A stretch of 64,000 nt of DNA from Paenilisteria newyorkensis (GCF_000766145.1 NZ_JNFB01000001.1:1-64000); one strand, 5' to 3'. Shown: positions 6,790-15,711, numbered from the stretch's first letter. The notes: generated by a model not told the origin, from the sequence alone. Numbers and translations: made by a program.

Positions 6790-9198
6790 ATGATGAAAAC
6801 AGTCTTTAGAATACTTATCATCTTAGTTTTACTTTTAAGTAGCATCCCAAATGTGGCCAATGCTGCAACATCCACACATGAGGTGGTGAAAATAAGCATT
6901 ACGGGAGATACATCCAGGAACACAATTAGTATACCAGTAGAAAAAGCACCCCGAGAAAAGAAATTAGATTTAGTTATTGTGCAAGATTTATCGGGGAGTT
7001 TTCGTGATACGTATTCTAATGTAGCGAATGAGCTGAAACAAGCCATCGATTTAATGAGCCCAGTGATTGACCGTTCGCAGTTCATTGGTTACACTTCCAT
7101 AAAAGCTAGTGATACAGACTTGCCGATATACAACGACCCAAAAACAACGCTAGAAGCTCAGAATGAAGGGCAGTATAATGAATTTTTCAATGTGCTTTAT
7201 AAAAATGAGATGACGCATTCGCTCACGGATACAAAAGCAACGATTGATAATGTGACAACAAAGCAATTGTATGGTAATGGGACACCAACAGCCTACGGAA
7301 TTCAAGAAGCATTAGAGGATTATCAAGCGAATAATCCAATCAAAGAATCGAACCGAGAGACACTTTTTCTTGTTGTAACAGATGGTTTTCCGAATGGTGA
7401 TATAGATGGCAAAGCCTTGACACCAAGTACCTCGATGGTTCAATTGCTCGGTCCAACCACAGGTATTAATGCAGCATTAAGTCATGTTACATCTGCAGGC
7501 TACTTAACTTCTTTTGGCTTATGGCAGAATAAAGTTTCACTAGAAGCAGAATGGGGGGCTAGCCTATACAATAACTACAACAATTATATTAATACGAATG
7601 TACCCAATTTCGTTTCTCGTAGCGAATTTTTCTTCAATATGAATAACAACGATAATTCAATTGGAGAGTTTGCATCTGAAGTGAAGGATATTATTCAAAC
7701 AAACCTAAACGATCAATTGAGTATATCAGAAAAAGTAAGCGCTGGACAAACCTATGTTGCAGGTAGTGCGAAAGTGGAGAACAGCGCTGGTCAAACAATC
7801 GCTATCCCCGCACCATATCAAGAACCAACTTTCGTGAATCAAACGCTAACATGGAACTTAGATGCTTTACCAGAAGGCGAGTACACTGTCACATTTGACG
7901 TTACCGGAAAAGTGCCAGTTAGCAGTACCCCAAGTATTACAGCAGAAGATATAACGCTATCAGAAGGAGCCATGTTTGATCCCATTCAAACAGTGAATCC
8001 AACAGCAACAGATACAGCATCGAACAATTTAACGTCCAAGATTAGGGTAAAAGCAAACGATGTAGACACGAGTAAGCCTGGAGTGTATCATGTTACGTAT
8101 GAAGTTATGGGAGAACTTCCTGCCAACGCCAATCAAGCTATTTCACTCATAGACTCAGGCGAAATTACGTACCGGGACGCCTTGCTAAAAACTTTAGAAA
8201 AACTAGATTTTGTACCAAGTGTTACTAGGAAAGTGGCTACAAAGACAATTAAAGTCACGGTAACAGGCAAACCAATCATTGAAGCAAAAGATCATACCAT
8301 CTATGTAGGCGATAATTTTGATCCGTTGGCAGAAGTCAGCGCGAAAGATGCGAAGGACGGAGACCTGACAGGTAAACTAGAGCTAATCAAAAATGACGTA
8401 GATAACATGACCCCCGGCGTATATGACGTTACGTACCAAGTAACGAATAGTGTAGGGGAAAGCACAACCAAGACCATCCAAGTAACCGTTTTAAGCAAAC
8501 CAATCATTGAAGCAAAAGATCATACGATCTATGTAGGCGATAATTTTGATCCGTTGGCAGAAGTCAGCGCGAAAGATGCGAAGGACGGAGACCTGACAGG
8601 TAAACTAGAGCTAATCAAAAATGACGTAGATAACATGACCCCCGGCGTATATGACGTTACGTACCAAGTAACGAATAGTGTAGGGGAAAGCACAACCAAG
8701 ACCATCCAAGTAACCGTTTTAAGCAAGCCAATCATTGAAGCAAAAGATCATACGATCTATGTAGGCGATAATTTTGATCCGTTGGCAGAAGTCAGCGCGA
8801 AAGATGCGAAGGACGGAGACCTAACAGGAAAACTAGAGCTAATCAAAAATGACGTAGACAACATGACTCCAGGCATATATGAGGTTACGTACCAAGTAAC
8901 AAATAGTGTAGGGGAAAGTGCTGTTATTACAGTTAAAGTAACCGTGCTTGAAAGGGCAATAATACCTGAGAAAGTAAATCCAGAGAAACCAGAGAAACCA
9001 GTAAATCCAGAGAAACCAACAAAACCCGTTCTTGGAGTAGCAGAGACGCCAATTGAAAAAGTTCTATCGGTAGAGAGTAATACCATAGAATCGGAGAGAA
9101 GATTACCGAAAACAGGTGACAGCAATGGTCCATCAACATTAATTGGTTTAGGAATTATTGTTTGCACAGCATTGTTTGTACGTAGAAGAATTAAGTAA
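6790..9198 (+). CDS. LPXTG cell-wall-anchored surface protein with vWA domain and Ig-like repeats
   Basis: An 802-residue surface protein. Residues 1-26 form a signal peptide ending NVANA. Residues about 55-260 form a von Willebrand A domain with the MIDAS motif DLSGS (DxSxS) and TDGFPNGD. A linker region carries one diverged Ig-like module, then residues 494-721 hold three almost identical 76-residue modules of the DUF5011/Cry22Aa Ig-like type (IIEAKDHTIYVGDNFDP ... TYQVTNSVGES). A Pro/Glu/Lys wall-spanning stretch precedes the sorting signal: LPKTG at about 772, a hydrophobic helix and RRRIK. Sortase A would link it to peptidoglycan. An adhesin role is inferred. AGGAGGGGG precedes ATG 6790/6793. 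Confidence 0.92.
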   Translation: MMKTVFRILIILVLLLSSIPNVANAATSTHEVVKISITGDTSRNTISIPVEKAPREKKLDLVIVQDLSGSFRDTYSNVANELKQAIDLMSPVIDRSQFIGYTSIKASDTDLPIYNDPKTTLEAQNEGQYNEFFNVLYKNEMTHSLTDTKATIDNVTTKQLYGNGTPTAYGIQEALEDYQANNPIKESNRETLFLVVTDGFPNGDIDGKALTPSTSMVQLLGPTTGINAALSHVTSAGYLTSFGLWQNKVSLEAEWGASLYNNYNNYINTNVPNFVSRSEFFFNMNNNDNSIGEFASEVKDIIQTNLNDQLSISEKVSAGQTYVAGSAKVENSAGQTIAIPAPYQEPTFVNQTLTWNLDALPEGEYTVTFDVTGKVPVSSTPSITAEDITLSEGAMFDPIQTVNPTATDTASNNLTSKIRVKANDVDTSKPGVYHVTYEVMGELPANANQAISLIDSGEITYRDALLKTLEKLDFVPSVTRKVATKTIKVTVTGKPIIEAKDHTIYVGDNFDPLAEVSAKDAKDGDLTGKLELIKNDVDNMTPGVYDVTYQVTNSVGESTTKTIQVTVLSKPIIEAKDHTIYVGDNFDPLAEVSAKDAKDGDLTGKLELIKNDVDNMTPGVYDVTYQVTNSVGESTTKTIQVTVLSKPIIEAKDHTIYVGDNFDPLAEVSAKDAKDGDLTGKLELIKNDVDNMTPGIYEVTYQVTNSVGESAVITVKVTVLERAIIPEKVNPEKPEKPVNPEKPTKPVLGVAETPIEKVLSVESNTIESERRLPKTGDSNGPSTLIGLGIIVCTALFVRRRIK
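8269..8952 (+). repeat. Three tandem 228-base repeats inside the surface-protein gene
   Basis: Units start at 8269, 8497 and 8725, exactly 228 bases apart. Units 1 and 2 are nearly identical at DNA level, including synonymous sites. Unit 3 is close to them in its first half but diverges toward its end (NMTPGIYEV and AVITVKVTV instead of NMTPGVYDV and TKTIQVTV). Such recent tandem copies can gain or lose units by recombination, changing the reach of the protein from the wall. Confidence 0.95.
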
Positions 9199-9308
9199 GT
9201 ACACGATGCCAATAGAAAGCACTGGTTTTAATATTCGGTCTATCGGTTTTGGGTATCGCTTTTGAATTCAAGTGACATAAATGTTATGAGCTAAAATATA
9301 ATAATATT

Positions 9309-9348
9309 AGTAGGTAAGGCTAGGAGTATGGTCTTGCCTACTATTTTT
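9309..9348 (+). terminator. Rho-independent terminator of the surface-protein gene
   Basis: AGTAGGTAAG (9309-9318) pairs with CTTGCCTACT (9333-9342), followed by ATTTTTAT. The rest of 9199-9508 shows no gene: the left part is AT-rich, and 9349-9508 contains only the 3' side of the minus-strand SGNH pseudogene. Confidence 0.8.
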
Positions 9349-9508
9349 ATGTGTCTAGCATGTGATGAAAGGTTACGACAAACTTGGTGGGAAAAACTGA
9401 ACTGACGGATAGAAAACGCATAAAAGGCTGTAGATAGATGGAATTGATAAATAAAGATAAAAAAACCCAGAACAAAGGCATCAAACCTTGTCCTGCGTTT
9501 ATTATCTA

Positions 9509-10219
9509 TTACAATCCCTTAATAAAAACTTCCATCGTATCAGCGAGGTGACGATGGCCTTTATTGTTCAAATGAATCCCATCCCCAACGCTATAACCGT
9601 TTACATCCGGCTTTGATAAGTCAAAGGAGTCTAGATTATATAAATTCAAATGTTTAATATTATAACGATGACAAACTTCGATGGAAGCGTTGATGTATGC
9701 GTAATCTGGAATACCTAATTTGTTCGTTGGCGGGAAGAATGATTGCTTATACATAGAAATAAAGCCAATTTTTTGACCGGGATATTTTTTAATCAGACCT
9801 TTTATAGGACATCGAGTGCGCCGTAATATGTTTTATTTGTCGTGTCACTTGGCATGCCGAGCGCTTGGCCTTTGCCGTAGTCATTTATACCTGCAAAAAC
9901 GGTAATCAGGTTAGCACTATTGTCCATTGTTGTATAACGCTCACTTATCGGTGCGAAAAGGTTGCCAACTGTGGAGCCATTCATACCATAGTTGTTGACT
10001 TGCTTGATGTGTAGATCCTCTTGAATGTAATTAAAATACCGTTTCGTTGCCAGTGTATTGTTCTCTGTTGTCAAACTGTCCCCCATGACAGTCCGTCCAA
10101 GTGACCTTTGTCCAATCTGTTGTTTCTGCAGCGCTTACTTTACTCGTGCTCATAGATAAGGCCAATAAGAGTAAAAGAAGGCCTAGCGCTATTTTCCCCC
10201 ATGTTTTGTTTTGTTGCAT
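9509..10219 (-). pseudogene. Frameshifted SGNH/GDSL esterase (paralogue of the gene at 10449-11159)
   Basis: Three overlapping reading frames on the minus strand together match the intact neighbour from end to end. The first has a signal peptide (MQQNKTWGKIALGLLLLLLALSM is its start) and breaks at a tandem GGAC duplication (10091-10098 on the plus strand), a +4 change just before the catalytic GDS. The second contains VMGDSLTTEN, NNYGMNGST and FAGINDYG and breaks at about 9806 where one base is missing after ALDVL. The third carries GIHLNNKGHRHL with the catalytic His. Two independent frameshifts mean it is decayed. The upstream region resembles that of the intact copy, so the whole unit was duplicated. 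Confidence 0.88.
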
Positions 10220-10404
10220 CTGAATCTCTCCTTCATAGTTAGTTTGTTCTAGCCGCCGAAATGACGTTTAAAACTATTTTAATTTACCACGAAAAAAGAT
10301 TTTTAGTAATATTGAATTTATAATGAGTAAAAAGGTATAAATATTTGCAATTCTTCTGTTAATTTATAGGGAATTTCGATTGCTAGTGCGAGGTTAAAAT
10401 AAAG

Positions 10405-10443
10405 AAATCCCTCTAAACTAGATAAATTAGTTTGAAGGGATTT
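10405..10443 (-). terminator. Terminator of the intact SGNH gene
   Basis: AAATCCCTCTAAACTA (10405-10420) pairs with TAGTTTGAAGGGATTT (10428-10443) apart from two central mismatches. On the minus strand the stem is followed by CTTTATTTTAACC. The region 10220-10404 holds the promoter side of the pseudogene and no gene. Confidence 0.7.
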
Positions 10444-10448
10444 CGATG

Positions 10449-11159
10449 CTATGGTAATTCTTTAATAAATTTCTCCATTATTTTGGCTAGGTGTTGATGC
10501 CCAGCATTATTCAAGTGAACGCCATCGAGAGCTCTAAATCCCTGTGCTCCTGATAGAGAAATATTAATTGAATCCATTTCATATAAATTCAAATGTGGGA
10601 TGTGATATCGCTCGCAAATCTCGATTTCAGCATTAACATAGGCATAATCAGGAATCCCTAATTTATTCACTGGTGGAATAAAGTTTCGAGCGTACATTGA
10701 AATATAAGCTATTTTTTTATTAGGGTATTTTTTAGTTAAGCCTTTCATGAGAACATCAAGGGCTCCGTAGTATGTGCGGTTTGTCGAATCACTTGGCATA
10801 CCAAGGTCTTCATTTTTACCATAATCATTCAAACCTGCGAAAACAGTAATCAAATCAGCATCATTCTCCATGGATGCGTAGCGCACACTGATTGGCGAAG
10901 AAACGCTACCAACTGTGGAAGCACTTATACCGTAGTTATTGATTTTTTTTATGTGTAAATTTTCTTGAATAAAATCAAAATATCGCTTTGTTGCATAAGT
11001 ATTGTCTTTGGCAGTTAAACTATCTCCTATGACATTCCAAGTGACATTCGACCAATCTGTTGTTTCTGCCGCGTGCACATTATTTGTACTTGCAGTTAAA
11101 GCGGCTAGTAACAAAATAAGGGCTAGTAACACTTTTCCCCATGTTTTCTTGTGTTGCAT
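10449..11159 (-). CDS. Secreted SGNH/GDSL-family hydrolase
   Basis: A 236-residue protein with a cleavable signal peptide (residues 1-30, ending NNVHA). All SGNH blocks are present: Ser47 in VIGDSLT (block I), Gly77 in NNYGISAST (block II), Asn111 in AGLND (block III), and Asp212/His215 in DGVHLNNAGH (block V). Such enzymes deacylate or hydrolyse esters on lipids or cell-wall polysaccharides; it would act outside the membrane. The substrate is unknown. A gene of the same origin lies directly downstream but is broken. Its place next to a polysaccharide locus makes polysaccharide deacetylation one possibility (inference). Confidence 0.88.
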   Translation of the reverse strand: MQHKKTWGKVLLALILLLAALTASTNNVHAAETTDWSNVTWNVIGDSLTAKDNTYATKRYFDFIQENLHIKKINNYGISASTVGSVSSPISVRYASMENDADLITVFAGLNDYGKNEDLGMPSDSTNRTYYGALDVLMKGLTKKYPNKKIAYISMYARNFIPPVNKLGIPDYAYVNAEIEICERYHIPHLNLYEMDSINISLSGAQGFRALDGVHLNNAGHQHLAKIMEKFIKELP

Positions 11160-11367
11160 CTGTATCTCTCCCTAATCAGTTAGTTGTTTTAAAGCCCGAA
11201 TGACGATGAAAACTATACCAGTCTATCATGAAAAAATTCAAATAGCAAATTAGAACTATAAATAGGTAATAAATCTTATTTATTTCTATTTATTATGTAA
11301 ATTAATATACTTTGTGTTTTTCTTAAAAAGAAGCTATACTTGTGATGAAAAGAAGGGAGCTGTCATT

Positions 11368-11520
11368 ATGTGGTTTATTATTGTACTCCTTATTATAATA
11401 GTAGCTATTTTGTTTTTCCTACCAAGTTTGTCAGATAGAAAAAAATCAGATAATCAGGAACGAGCAATGGCTGATGTTCGAGAAAAAATGAAACAAAATG
11501 ATCAAGGACCGCATCTATAA
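11368..11520 (+). CDS. Small single-pass membrane protein
   Basis: A 50-residue protein: one hydrophobic helix (MWFIIVLLIIIVAILFFLP) followed by a short, charged, probably cytoplasmic tail rich in Lys, Asp and Glu. I choose ATG 11368 because AAGGGAGC lies at the right distance; the in-frame ATG at 11314 has no ribosome site. It is followed 32 bases later by ung. Function unknown. Confidence 0.65.
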   Translation: MWFIIVLLIIIVAILFFLPSLSDRKKSDNQERAMADVREKMKQNDQGPHL

Positions 11521-11552
11521 AGCGGGTATACATAAAGAAATGAGGAATTTTT

Positions 11553-12203
11553 ATGCAAAATGATTGGCAAGCACTTTTAAAAGAGGAGCAGGAGAAGGCG
11601 TATTTTCAGGATTTACAGCGGTTTGTAGAGGAGGAATATGAGACGGCAACTGTTTATCCACCGCGTGAGGCGATTTATCATGCCTTGGATTTGACGAGTT
11701 ATGCGGATACGAAAGTGGTGATTCTGGGGCAGGACCCATATCATGGCCCAAATCAAGCGCATGGTTTGAGTTTTTCCGTGGCATCAAGTGAGGCGAAATT
11801 CCCGCCGTCTGTTCGAAATATGTTTAAGGAACTCGATACGGATTTGGGCGTGTCGCGGACGGATATCAACTTGACGGATTGGGCGGAACAAGGCGTGTTG
11901 CTTCTGAACACGGTGTTAACGGTACAAGCTGGAAAAGCGGCATCTCACCGCAAAAAAGGTTGGGAGCAGTTCACCGATTCAATCATTCGACTGCTAAACG
12001 AGAAAGAAGAGCAAGTGATTTTCGTGCTTTGGGGTGCAGACGCGAAGAAAAAACAGGTTTTGATTACGAATCCGCAGCATAAAGTGATTACGGCAGTCCA
12101 TCCGAGTCCTTTATCCGCTTACAATGGCTTTTTTGGAAGTAAGCCGTATAGTCAAATTAATGCTTACTTGGAGTCCGCCGGAAAAGCTCCGATTTCTTGG
12201 TAG
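11553..12203 (+). CDS. ung: Uracil-DNA glycosylase
   Basis: A 216-residue family 1 uracil-DNA glycosylase that removes uracil from DNA and starts base-excision repair in the cytoplasm. The water-activating motif GQDPYHGPNQAHGLSFSV and the DNA-intercalating loop HPSPLSA near residue 186 are intact. Length is normal for Bacillales. The start ATG 11553 follows TGAGGAA. It appears to be transcribed with, or just after, the small membrane protein gene. Confidence 0.96.
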   Translation: MQNDWQALLKEEQEKAYFQDLQRFVEEEYETATVYPPREAIYHALDLTSYADTKVVILGQDPYHGPNQAHGLSFSVASSEAKFPPSVRNMFKELDTDLGVSRTDINLTDWAEQGVLLLNTVLTVQAGKAASHRKKGWEQFTDSIIRLLNEKEEQVIFVLWGADAKKKQVLITNPQHKVITAVHPSPLSAYNGFFGSKPYSQINAYLESAGKAPISW

Positions 12204-12313
12204 AAACTAAATTGTCATTTTATTCATACTTATTATGAGATTATTTTTACGTTTTGTGGTATGATTTACGTGATTAGAAGAAGCAATGAAATCCCATGAA
12301 GGAGTTGATTAAA

Positions 12314-12823
12314 ATGGCTTTATCAGCTGCACGTTTTGAAGAACATGAAGGATTTACTGCGCTTGCTTTTGTTTGGAAGGGCACTTTTGAGGAAGCGTTT
12401 CACGGTGAGGTGCACAAAACAATCAAGAGAATACAAAATTGGGCAGAGTCCGAAGCTAGTCTGAAGCACGATAAGACGCTACTTGGGATGTCTGTGCATA
12501 ATTTAGAGGATGGTTTCACGTATTATTCTGCTGTGAAGGCCAATTGGAAACCAGAGAATATCCCGGATGACATGGAGTGGATCGAAATTCCAGCACATAC
12601 GTATTTTGTGTGCGACCATATCGCGGGTACGGATATTAATGAAACGTACAAAGAAGTCGCGGAACGCATTGCAGCACGCGATTATCGACCATATATTACG
12701 GTGGAATATCCCGTTTTTGACGAATTACCGTTCAAAATTGAGGTGTATAATAGCGCAATAGATGTGCCAAGAGCGGAACAGGAATTTCATATTATGATTC
12801 CTATCGTGAAGCATCTAGGTTAG
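12314..12823 (+). CDS. GyrI-like / AraC effector-binding domain protein
   Basis: A 169-residue stand-alone small-molecule-binding domain of the GyrI/BmrR type: no DNA-binding part is present. The alternation EWIEIPAHTYFVCDHIAG followed by EYPVFDELPFKIEVYNSAIDVP and the closing HIMIPIV strand are typical of this fold. Stand-alone members bind or modify hydrophobic ligands and toxins in the cytoplasm; the ligand here is unknown. ATG 12314 is chosen because AAGGAGTTG sits 8 bases upstream. Confidence 0.72.
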   Translation: MALSAARFEEHEGFTALAFVWKGTFEEAFHGEVHKTIKRIQNWAESEASLKHDKTLLGMSVHNLEDGFTYYSAVKANWKPENIPDDMEWIEIPAHTYFVCDHIAGTDINETYKEVAERIAARDYRPYITVEYPVFDELPFKIEVYNSAIDVPRAEQEFHIMIPIVKHLG

Positions 12824-12830
12824 AATGCAG

Positions 12831-12874
12831 AACCGAATAAGCAGCTTTTCGCAGAGTTGTTTATTTGGTTTTAC
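12831..12874 (+). terminator. Terminator after the GyrI-like gene
   Basis: AACCGAATAAGCAGC (12831-12845) pairs with GTTGTTTATTTGGTT (12856-12870), using three G-U pairs, followed by TTAC. The T tract is short. Confidence 0.55.
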
Positions 12875-12885
12875 ATAGTATAAAA

Positions 12886-12897
12886 GTAACCGGTTAC
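12886..12897. promoter_or_regulatory. Perfect 12-base palindrome upstream of the FNT channel gene
   Basis: GTAACCGGTTAC lies about 140 bases before the channel gene, in its probable promoter region. It is a plausible operator for a dimeric regulator. The regulator is not identifiable. A TTGTGATATAGCGAACA stretch at about 12949 has only half of a Crp/Fnr-like site. Confidence 0.4.
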
Positions 12898-13034
12898 AAC
12901 TACTTGGTTTACCACAAATCAAGAAATGCAAGGCTCTTTCGGCGTGTTATTGTGATATAGCGAACATATTCTAAGTGTGGGGACTCCAAGATCAATATAA
13001 ATAAAACATACATGAGCAGAAAGAGGGGATTTTT

Positions 13035-13850
13035 GTGGCTGCATATTTCACACCACAAGAGGTGGTAGACGAAACAATAAAGAAAGGGGTAGCAAAAGCT
13101 AGTTCTTCCACGCTGGCACTCATTATTTTGGGCTTTCTAGGTGGCGCTTTCATTTCACTGGGTTTTTTACTTTATATTCGCGCAGTTGGAACGATGCCGC
13201 ATGAATGGGGAAGTTTTGCGACGTTTATTGGGGCGAGTTTGTTCCCAGTTGGGCTAGTCTGTATTTTACTTGGCGGGGGCGAGTTGATTACAGGAAACAT
13301 GATGGTTGTAGCGCTTGCATGGTTCGATCGCAAAATTTCTGTTAAGCAGCTACTGCGGAATTGGGCGATTGTAACCGTTATGAATTTTGTCGGCGCGATT
13401 GCGGTTGCGTTTTTCTTCGGACATTTTGTAGGTCTCACAGAAGGCGATTTTCTTGCAAAAACAGTTGCCACGGCAGGCGCGAAAATTAAAGATCCGTTCT
13501 GGGTCGCATTCGTATCGGGAATTGGCTGTAACTGGTTCGTGAGCATCGCTGTTTGGCTTTGCTACGCCGCGAAAGATTTCACCGGCAAAATTTTAGGCAT
13601 TTGGTTTCCCGTTATGGCATTCGTTGCGATAGGTTTTCAACACGTTGTCGCCAACATGTTCATCATTCCAGCCGCGATTTTTGCAGGAAGCTACTCATGG
13701 GGACAGTTCATCAATAATGTTATTCCAGTTTACCTAGGTAATGTTGTCGGCGGAGCGGTATTTGTTTCACTATTCTACTATTTGGCCTACAAAAAGAAAA
13801 CCGCACCAAAAGAAAAAGAATTTGAAGCAAAGATTCCACTAGAAGATTGA
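13035..13850 (+). CDS. Formate/nitrite transporter (FNT) family channel
   Basis: A 271-residue, six-helix membrane channel. Family features seen: the cytoplasmic amphipathic N-terminus TPQEVVDETIKKGVAKA, GGAFISLGFLLYI in helix 1, GGGELITGNMM (the conserved ELxTGNxM loop), NWFVSIAVWL and FQHVVANMFIIPAA. FNT pentamers pass small monovalent acids such as formate, nitrite or hydrosulfide. No pyruvate formate-lyase or nitrite reductase gene is nearby, so the substrate cannot be assigned. GTG 13035 is preceded by AGAGGGG. Confidence 0.9.
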   Translation: MAAYFTPQEVVDETIKKGVAKASSSTLALIILGFLGGAFISLGFLLYIRAVGTMPHEWGSFATFIGASLFPVGLVCILLGGGELITGNMMVVALAWFDRKISVKQLLRNWAIVTVMNFVGAIAVAFFFGHFVGLTEGDFLAKTVATAGAKIKDPFWVAFVSGIGCNWFVSIAVWLCYAAKDFTGKILGIWFPVMAFVAIGFQHVVANMFIIPAAIFAGSYSWGQFINNVIPVYLGNVVGGAVFVSLFYYLAYKKKTAPKEKEFEAKIPLED

Positions 13851-13887
13851 TGGTTGTAGTTTCATGAAGGTTGATTTTTTTTGAGAA

Positions 13888-13947
13888 ATGCGTTATGATG
13901 AACCCAACAAATGCAAAGGGGTGTCTTTTGAGCCGATGAAAATGTAA
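13888..13947 (+). CDS. Possible leader peptide of the ABC-F attenuator
   Basis: A 19-codon ORF (MRYDEPNKCKGVSFEPMKM) whose stop codon abuts P1. It has no clear ribosome site. Alternatives in the same stretch are a 14-codon ORF from ATG 13896 and a three-codon ORF TTG-AGC-CGA (13928-13939), which has the best ribosome site (AAAGGGG, six bases before). Which one is translated cannot be settled here. Confidence 0.35.
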   Translation: MRYDEPNKCKGVSFEPMKM

Positions 13948-14145
13948 TCCTATTTTTTTAAGAGAATTCGAATAAGCGTGAAATGAACTGGACTGAGGTC
14001 GGTTTATTCGCGAACGAAATTTTCTAGAATGGGATTGCTGTGCTCAAAATGACGCAGAGCGAATAAAGACGGGTTTGTGTGTTGGCAAAATGGCTAACAG
14101 GCTTGTTTTCTGACTTCCTATTCTAGAGAAATAGGAGGTTTTTTT
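13888..14145 (+). promoter_or_regulatory. Attenuator leader of the ABC-F gene
   Basis: Four segments can pair in exclusive ways. P1 AATCCTATT (13946-13954) pairs with P2 AATGGGATT (14028-14036). P2, as TCTAGAATGGGA (14023-14034), pairs over about 12 bases with P3 TTCCTATTCTAGA (14115-14127). P3 (14114-14122) pairs with P4 AATAGGAGG (14130-14138), followed by seven T, which forms a terminator that also hides the ribosome site AGGAGG. A short leader ORF ends at P1. A ribosome stalled there by an antibiotic would free P2 to disrupt the terminator. The same logic is known for ABC-F genes of the lmo0919/vmlR type. Confidence 0.75.
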
Positions 14146-15711
14146 ATGCTGATTTTAGAGATTAATGATGTGAAAAAAGAGATAGCGGACCGGGTTTTGT
14201 TTGAAATTCCGCATGTGATGGCGAATCGTGGGGAACGGATTGGGATTGTTGGCCGAAATGGGCTGGGCAAGACGACGTTGCTTGAGATGATGGCTGGGGT
14301 CACGACGCCGGATCAAGGGATTGTGACGCGAAACGGAACGACGGGTTATTTGCCGCAAATTTTGCCGGAGGATGCAAAACTTTCTGGTGGCGAAAAAACG
14401 CGGAAGGCTGTGCAGAGGATTTTGGCGGAGCAGCCGAACTTACTTTTTGCTGATGAGCCGACGTCTAACTTGGATGTGGATAGCGTGAAACATTTGGAGC
14501 GCCAATGGAAGCGGTATGCTGGGACGTTGTTTGTTATTTCGCATGATCGGATGTTTTTGGATGCGATTTGTACGACGATTTGGGAGCTGGATCAGGCGCG
14601 AATCACGGTTTATCCAGGGAATTACAGCGCGTATGAGGCGGCGAAACAGGCGGAGCGAGATAAGGCTGAGGCTGGATATGAGCAGTATCAGGCGAAGAAA
14701 CGGAAACTGGAGGAATCGCAACAACATCATGAGAAGACTGCACAAGGTCTGCGGAAGCCGAACAAGCGATTTTCGTCAAGACAGATTCGGGCAGCGAAAC
14801 CGGGCAAAGGTGTGCAGGAGAAGAAACAGCACAAAACCATTAAGGCGCTGGAGCAACGCATTGATCGTTTGGAGAGAGTGGACAAGCCGTTTCACCAAAA
14901 AGCGATTAAGATTATGCTTCCTGAACAGAACCAAATCAAGCAGGGAAATACCGTGATTCGTGTTAATCAACTTAGCACAAGGGTTGGCAAACGGGTCTTG
15001 TTTTCGGATGCGACGTTTAGTTTGAAGAGCGGTGAAAAAGTGGCACTTATCGGGAAAAATGCGAGCGGGAAAACGACTTTTTTACGTCAAATTATGCAAT
15101 CAAATGAGGCGATTAAGCGTGGCGATAAAGTGAAGATTGCTTATTTTGATCAGCAGTTAAAGCAGGTAGATTTGACGAAGACGTTGTGGGAGAATATTCA
15201 AGCAGTGAGTATTCATGATGATCAGATGAACCGGGATTGTCTTGGTAGTTTGCAGTTTGTCGCGGCTGATTTGGCGAAAGATACGACGGTTTTATCTGGC
15301 GGAGAACGGGTGAAGTTGGCGCTCGCGATGCTACTTTTGAGTGATGCTAATGTGCTTATTTTGGATGAACCGACGAATTATTTGGATATTAATGCAATGA
15401 AGGCGTTGGAAAGCTTGATTAGCGGCTATTCTGGGACGGTACTTTTTGTATCGCATGATCGGACTTTTGTTAGGAAGGTCGCGACTTCGCTTTTAGTTTT
15501 GGAAGAGGAGAAGTTGACGTTGTTTGACGGGACGTATGCGGATTGGGAAAATGCGAAAAAGACAGTGGAGACGCGGGTTGAGGAGGATAAATTATTGCTG
15601 GAGATGGAGATGTCAGCGATTGCGGCCAAATTAATGGAACCAAGGTTAACGGCTACCGAAAAAGCGGAACTTGAGAAACGTTACCAAGAAGTTGTCGCGA
15701 AACGGAAGTAA
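14146..15711 (+). CDS. ABC-F ribosomal protection protein (Vga/Lmo0919 type)
   Basis: A 521-residue protein with two ABC domains and no membrane part. Domain 1 has Walker A GRNGLGKTT (about residue 45), signature LSGGEKTR and Walker B LLFADEP; only about 35 residues separate Walker A from the signature, the shortened form typical of the Vga/Lsa branch. A basic linker follows (about residues 180-255), then domain 2 with GKNASGKTT, LSGGERVKLA and LILDEPTNYLD. Such proteins bind the ribosomal E site and eject lincosamides, pleuromutilins or streptogramin A. The resistance role is inferred from family and leader. Translation starts at ATG 14146, directly after the terminator T tract. Confidence 0.88.
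   Translation: MLILEINDVKKEIADRVLFEIPHVMANRGERIGIVGRNGLGKTTLLEMMAGVTTPDQGIVTRNGTTGYLPQILPEDAKLSGGEKTRKAVQRILAEQPNLLFADEPTSNLDVDSVKHLERQWKRYAGTLFVISHDRMFLDAICTTIWELDQARITVYPGNYSAYEAAKQAERDKAEAGYEQYQAKKRKLEESQQHHEKTAQGLRKPNKRFSSRQIRAAKPGKGVQEKKQHKTIKALEQRIDRLERVDKPFHQKAIKIMLPEQNQIKQGNTVIRVNQLSTRVGKRVLFSDATFSLKSGEKVALIGKNASGKTTFLRQIMQSNEAIKRGDKVKIAYFDQQLKQVDLTKTLWENIQAVSIHDDQMNRDCLGSLQFVAADLAKDTTVLSGGERVKLALAMLLLSDANVLILDEPTNYLDINAMKALESLISGYSGTVLFVSHDRTFVRKVATSLLVLEEEKLTLFDGTYADWENAKKTVETRVEEDKLLLEMEMSAIAAKLMEPRLTATEKAELEKRYQEVVAKRK

Noticed and set aside
9509-10219. Three separate small genes on the minus strand
   Set aside because: Together they align end to end with the intact SGNH neighbour, so they are fragments of one pseudogene.
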